Source: JAXLWB01 sp046328715
Lineage (GTDB): Bacteria; Chloroflexota; Anaerolineae; Caldilineales; Caldilineaceae
Length of the DNA stretch: 64,000 nt
NCBI GenBank assembly: GCA_046328715.1
Contig: JAXLWB010000046.1
Location: forward strand, 1 to 64,000
Direction: 5' to 3'
Below are positions 60,364 to 64,000 of this stretch, piece after piece. Under the pieces are notes generated by a model. That model searched no databases and had not been told where the DNA came from. It saw only the letters and a list, made by a program, of their open reading frames with translations. The stretch's first letter is position 1. The number at the start of each line of letters is the position of its first letter. A program made the position numbers and the translations under genes.

Positions 60364-61131
60364 TCAGGCTTGCACAACCTCAGGTTCTCGCCACGTGCGT
60401 AACAGGTAAATGCCGTAAAGCATGAGCAGCGTAACCTGGACCACATCGAGAGGAATCGCTGGGAAGTTGGTGTATTTCAGAAAGAGGTCGTGTATGCCGT
60501 GCAAGATGACGACAAACCAAATCGTATTGGTACGCAAGCGGAGGGCGCTGAGACCGATGCCATGTACGAAGGCGCCGACCATCTGGGCAAGGACAATCCA
60601 CGGGTTGCGAAAGAGAAAGTTCGTGGCGTGCAGCAGTGCAAAGAGAATAGAGGAAATGACCACACTCTTTGTCACGCCAAGTGGCTTGAGAATGTGCAAG
60701 ACAACGCCGCGCATTTGTCCTTCCTCCATAAAGCCAGTGAGCGCATAGCCAACCAGCAAATAGAGGAAGGTGCCCCAATCACTGGTCTGGATGCCTCGCA
60801 AAAAGGGCAAACCGATCACGACCAAACAAGGGATCAACAAAAAGCGCAGATTACGCCAGACACTTGGTGCGTTAAAACCCACCGTCTTCCACCAGCCTAA
60901 CAGTGCCAGTTCCCCTGCTACAGCTACTGACATGAGGATCGTCGCCACATAATCAGGTTGCCATTGAGGCACGAGCGCTTTGGCAACAATCCCCAATACA
61001 ATGGCAAGAAGGATATGCGCTAACGCAATCAGCATGGCTGAGAGAATCGGATATTCGGTGAAGAACGTGTATAGGGCAGAACGTAAACTGCCCGAAGTCA
61101 CTGGTGCAGGAATGGTAGATTGCATTTTCAT
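60364..61131 (-). CDS. CPBP family intramembrane metalloprotease
   Basis: 255 residues from MKMQSTIPAP. AGGAGG lies 5 nt before the ATG. About eight hydrophobic segments are present. The type II CAAX protease/Rce1-like motifs are EE(136-137)xxxR(141) in FMEEGQMRG, FALLHATNF (H168) and VVILHGIHDLF (H211). These glutamates and histidines form the metal site in the membrane. In bacteria the family is linked to bacteriocin self-immunity and other membrane proteolysis. Substrate unknown. The gene stands alone between two unrelated genes. Confidence 0.88.
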   Translation of the reverse strand: MKMQSTIPAPVTSGSLRSALYTFFTEYPILSAMLIALAHILLAIVLGIVAKALVPQWQPDYVATILMSVAVAGELALLGWWKTVGFNAPSVWRNLRFLLIPCLVVIGLPFLRGIQTSDWGTFLYLLVGYALTGFMEEGQMRGVVLHILKPLGVTKSVVISSILFALLHATNFLFRNPWIVLAQMVGAFVHGIGLSALRLRTNTIWFVVILHGIHDLFLKYTNFPAIPLDVVQVTLLMLYGIYLLRTWREPEVVQA

Positions 61132-61287
61132 CAAAGCCTCCTAGAAGTCGAATGTATTTCACAGTCATTGGTAAACATTCTAGGCGGCTCGGTGTTGACC
61201 GTCATCCGTCTTTAGGCGGAGGAGATCCCCCTCTCTTCGCAGGAGATCGATGTATAGGTTGATGATTCATCCGCTGTTAGATAATCC

Positions 61288-61338
61288 GTGACTCGTGATG
61301 CGTGAATTTTCGATAGCAATTCACGCATCACGAGTCAC
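61288..61338. terminator. 21-bp-arm hairpin downstream of histidine kinase
   Basis: GTGACTCGTGATGCGTGAATT (61288-61308) and its reverse complement (61318-61338) are perfect arms around a 9-nt loop, followed by a further GAGTCAC copy. It lies 61-111 nt past the histidine kinase stop on its transcript and could terminate it. No T-run is present, and it may instead be another palindromic repeat. Confidence 0.5.
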
Positions 61339-61398
61339 GAGTCACAGGAAGTATGACACCTCATCCTAGCACTCAGTACTGACAAGCTGAACTGTGTA

Positions 61399-63459
61399 TC
61401 AGTAAGGCAAATCCACTGTCACTGTTGTGCCCTGACCGAGTTGGCTGGCGATCTGCAATGTGCCGCCGAGATTAGCCACCCGTTCGCGCATCGATTGCAG
61501 ACCAAGATGACCAGGGAATTGGCCGTTGGGATCAAAGCCCTTGCCGTTGTCGGCAATTTCTAAGGTGAGCTGCTGCTCGTCACAGCGCAGCGAAAGGTTG
61601 ACTTGGGTGGCATTGGCATGTTTGGCAACATTGTGCATCGCCTCCTGGGCCACGCGGTAGAGCATCTCTTTGCTCGCCAAGGGAACATCCGGTTCTGTAC
61701 AGAAGGAAGTGACTAGCTTCAATTTATGGCGGGCTTGTAACGCGTCGGACTGTTTTTTCAACGCAGCCACCAACCCTTCACTCTGAAGCGACTCGGGCCG
61801 CAACTCAAAGATCAAGGCCCGCATCTCGGAAAGTCCCGCTTCGGCCAGCGAAAGCACGTAGTCAAGCGGCTCTGCAACTTTGGTCGGATCGCGCTGAAGC
61901 TGAGTTAGCGCAGTGCGTGCGCCCAGAGCGATGCCGTAGAGCGCCTGCGAAACCGAATCATGGAGGTCACGTGCCAGTCGCTGTCGCTCTTCCAAGGCCG
62001 CAACTTTGAGCTCTGCTTTTTTGACCTGAAGCTCGGCACTGGTGGCAGAGAGTTGCTGAGTGCGATCATGAAGTTTGCTCGCCATCTGGTTGAAAGATTC
62101 GGCCAGTTCGCCCAATTCATCCCTGGAGTTCACAGGAACGGTAACATCCAACTCGCCCGATGCAACCGCACGCACTCCACCCAACAAATGCAGCAAAGGA
62201 CGATTTAGGAAACGATAACTCAGCAGCAAACTGGCACAACTTGCCACTAGGAAGAGAGCAATCATGGCCAACAAGGTGTTGCGCACGGTCTCACGGCCAT
62301 CTTTGCGAATGGATTGCGAGACTGCCTGCGATTCTGCTGTCACCTCGCCAATTGGGACAATCACAGAAAGATGCCAGCCTACGTCAGCGAGCGGCGCATA
62401 AGTGACCAGCATCAACTGATCATCGAGGGCGATCTGTGTGGCCCCAGTCTGCAACTGCTGAGCCGCCGCCAAAGCAGAGGCGAGTTCCGGGTTTGCCTTC
62501 GCCAGATCGATGCCTAAGAGGCCGGTCGGTGTGTTCTGTGTTTGTGAGAAGGTGCGGCCAACCAGCAGCGCTGCATCTTCGGACGGTGCGGCAATCAAGT
62601 GACCGTCGGCAGAAGTGAGAAAGGCAAAACTGGTGGGCGTCGGTTTCAAATGGTTAAGTTGCTCAATCAGCCGAGATAGCGAGACATCGATGCCAATATA
62701 GCCTTGAAATTCATCCGCATAGTAAATAGGTGTGTTTGCGCTCACCAACAACCCTTGTCCAGCATCATCCACATAAGGAGGAAGCCAGACGGTCTTTCGT
62801 TCGGGGTTGTTTTTGGGCGCTACCGCAAACTCTTCAATATGCATCTTCTGGGCGGCTTCGGCAGCTCCATTCTCCAGCTCAAGTTGGGGCAGATTGCGCA
62901 CCGGATAATAGCGAAAAGTTAGCTGCGATCCTTGAAAGTAAATGCCCACAGCCGTGGTGGTTTGGGCCAGAAGGGAAGGGAAAAGTTCATCCAGCACAGC
63001 CGAGTCACGGAGGCTGCGATCTGTACGTGCATCGGGGGGGATGTTGCCGGGGTGCAATATCTCTGTTCGTCGCTTTGGATCAGCGTCGTAGTAGAGCAAA
63101 CCATCGACGCTATGTGTGAGCTGCGAACTAGACCACACAATACGGGCAGGACTAGCGTTCCAATTTCGCTGTTCCACCCCTGGCTGTGCATCCACCATAT
63201 ATTGGGCGGCAATTTGGGTCAGATTGGCAGCCTTCTGCAATTCTGCATTGTAGAGTTGGGCTTCCAGGGCAGTGAGCTGGATCAACGAATTCTGGCTTTG
63301 ATTCTGTAGGCTATTGGCAGTACGCTGAACCGCCGTCTGCTCGGCCAGGGTAAAACCTTGCGCCACCAGCCAACTAGTCGCCAAAGCCAGAATTACCAGG
63401 AAGATCAACAATCCAGCCGTGATCTTGATGCCGATGCCAACTCGGTTACGCTTGAACAT
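61399..63459 (-). CDS. Sensor histidine kinase, NarL-type (HisKA_3)
   Basis: 686 residues. TM1 at about 13-35, an extracytoplasmic Cache-like sensor (about 36-385, with GYIGIDVSLSRLIEQL and SADGHLIAAPSE), TM2 at about 398-418, a HAMP domain (about 420-470), a HisKA_3 dimerisation domain with phosphoacceptor H500 in RLARDLHDSVSQALYG, and a HATPase domain with ADNGKGFDP (about 630) and HLGLQSMRERVANLGG. All catalytic motifs are present. It starts 3 nt after the stop of the response regulator gene, so the two form a two-component operon. The external ligand is unknown. Confidence 0.93.
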   Translation of the reverse strand: MFKRNRVGIGIKITAGLLIFLVILALATSWLVAQGFTLAEQTAVQRTANSLQNQSQNSLIQLTALEAQLYNAELQKAANLTQIAAQYMVDAQPGVEQRNWNASPARIVWSSSQLTHSVDGLLYYDADPKRRTEILHPGNIPPDARTDRSLRDSAVLDELFPSLLAQTTTAVGIYFQGSQLTFRYYPVRNLPQLELENGAAEAAQKMHIEEFAVAPKNNPERKTVWLPPYVDDAGQGLLVSANTPIYYADEFQGYIGIDVSLSRLIEQLNHLKPTPTSFAFLTSADGHLIAAPSEDAALLVGRTFSQTQNTPTGLLGIDLAKANPELASALAAAQQLQTGATQIALDDQLMLVTYAPLADVGWHLSVIVPIGEVTAESQAVSQSIRKDGRETVRNTLLAMIALFLVASCASLLLSYRFLNRPLLHLLGGVRAVASGELDVTVPVNSRDELGELAESFNQMASKLHDRTQQLSATSAELQVKKAELKVAALEERQRLARDLHDSVSQALYGIALGARTALTQLQRDPTKVAEPLDYVLSLAEAGLSEMRALIFELRPESLQSEGLVAALKKQSDALQARHKLKLVTSFCTEPDVPLASKEMLYRVAQEAMHNVAKHANATQVNLSLRCDEQQLTLEIADNGKGFDPNGQFPGHLGLQSMRERVANLGGTLQIASQLGQGTTVTVDLPY

Positions 63460-63462
63460 GCC

Positions 63463-64000
63463 TTACTGTCCTGTTTCTTCGACTGAAACTAATCCAATCC
63501 GCACGGCATGGAGCGCCGCCTGCGTCCGGCTAAAGACACCCAGCTTCGACAAGATATTGCTGACATGGGTCTTGACCGTCTTTTCACCGATCTGTAATTC
63601 CAATGCAATCTCCTTATTGGCGCGGCCTAAGGCAAGCAGACGTAACACCTCAGTCTCGCGCTCCGTCAGTTTTTCAGGACTTTGTGGCACTTGGACTTCT
63701 CGAATCAGCCGAGCCGCAATTTGGGGTGAAAGCTGAACCTGTCCTGCTGCCGCTGCTTTGATGGAACGGCAGAGTTCTTCGGCGCGCGTATCCTTCAGCA
63801 GGTAACCGATCGCTCCCGCCCGCATGGCAGCCATGACTGAGGCATCTTCCAGTACGCTGGTCAAGGCAATCACTTCGGTGTCGGGCGTATTGCGCCGGAT
63901 GGCAGCGGTGGCAGTGATGCCATCCATGACGGGCATCAGCAGGTCCATTAGCACGACATCGGGGTGAAGCTGAGCAGCTAATTGCACAGCCTGTTCGCCA
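63463..64000 (-). CDS. NarL/LuxR-type response regulator, 5' end cut by window edge
   Basis: The visible part begins inside the receiver (GEQAVQLAAQLHPDVVLMDLLMPVMDG, with the phosphoacceptor Asp in VLMDLL) and continues through the IALTSV and YLLKDT segments. A LuxR-type HTH follows (LTERETEVLRLLALGRANKEIALELQIGEKTVKTHVSNILSKL) and ends FSRTQAALHAVRIGLVSVEETGQ. The start lies past 64000. It is the cognate partner of the histidine kinase encoded 3 nt downstream and should bind DNA when phosphorylated. Confidence 0.93.
   Translation of the reverse strand, partial: GEQAVQLAAQLHPDVVLMDLLMPVMDGITATAAIRRNTPDTEVIALTSVLEDASVMAAMRAGAIGYLLKDTRAEELCRSIKAAAAGQVQLSPQIAARLIREVQVPQSPEKLTERETEVLRLLALGRANKEIALELQIGEKTVKTHVSNILSKLGVFSRTQAALHAVRIGLVSVEETGQ

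Overview
The window looks like a chromosomal segment of a Chloroflexota bacterium (Caldilineae/Anaerolineae- or Herpetosiphon-like; class uncertain). This is inferred from gene content: three very large STAND regulators built as winged helix, (BTAD), NB-ARC and TPR; the F420 gene cofD next to a stand-alone FbiB-type nitroreductase; a giant multidomain surface protein with thrombospondin-type-3 and YWTD repeats; and many short palindromic repeats between genes. I see no rRNA, tRNA, CRISPR array, prophage or insertion sequence.

Layout. 1-10769 (-): a single open frame of at least 3589 codons, running off the left edge, encodes an exported or membrane-anchored modular protein. 11.0-18.3 kb: a small conserved protein, then two tandem paralogous BTAD/NB-ARC/TPR regulators. 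18.6-22.0 kb (+): a secreted GH99-like glycosidase with an SH3 domain, hypoxanthine phosphoribosyltransferase, and a LysM-M23 peptidase. 22.0-30.4 kb: cofD with the nitroreductase, a histidine phosphatase, an AlaX-type tRNA editing protein, a DUF3307 membrane protein, pseudouridine-5'-phosphate glycosidase, Ada and a BenE-type transporter. 30.4-33.6 kb: a threonine dehydratase carrying an in-frame palindromic repeat pair, an ECF sigma factor with a SnoaL-like tail, and divergent small genes. 33.9-40.5 kb: a catabolic cluster (SDR, PHP, HpcH/HpaI aldolase, MFS, aldo/keto reductase, Rieske protein, amidohydrolase). 40.6-45.2 kb: a second DUF3307 protein, a pseudo-receiver, and a third STAND regulator convergent with it. 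45.8-48.8 kb: SDR, a 2OG-oxygenase-like protein and an NHL propeller. 48.9-51.9 kb: a feoA-feoB-feoC iron(II) operon in which FeoB is split into two genes. 51.9-61.1 kb: formamidase, apiosidase-like hydrolase, M20 peptidase, tandem GNAT, a truncated DUF1016 gene, a beta-lactamase-like protein, a class III aminotransferase and a CPBP protease. 61.4-64.0 kb: a histidine kinase and a NarL-type response regulator that runs off the right edge.

How it fits together. The window mixes regulation (three STAND proteins, an ECF sigma factor, a two-component pair, a pseudo-receiver) with scavenging and catabolism of small organic molecules, iron uptake and cell-surface functions. The most notable observations are the palindromic repeat pair inserted in frame in the threonine dehydratase, the split feoB with a coupled start, the Asp-to-Glu pseudo-receiver, an 11-bp tandem repeat upstream of the first BTAD gene that resembles the periodicity of SARP operators, a nested inverted-repeat element, and promoters placed so close to start codons that leaderless mRNAs are likely.
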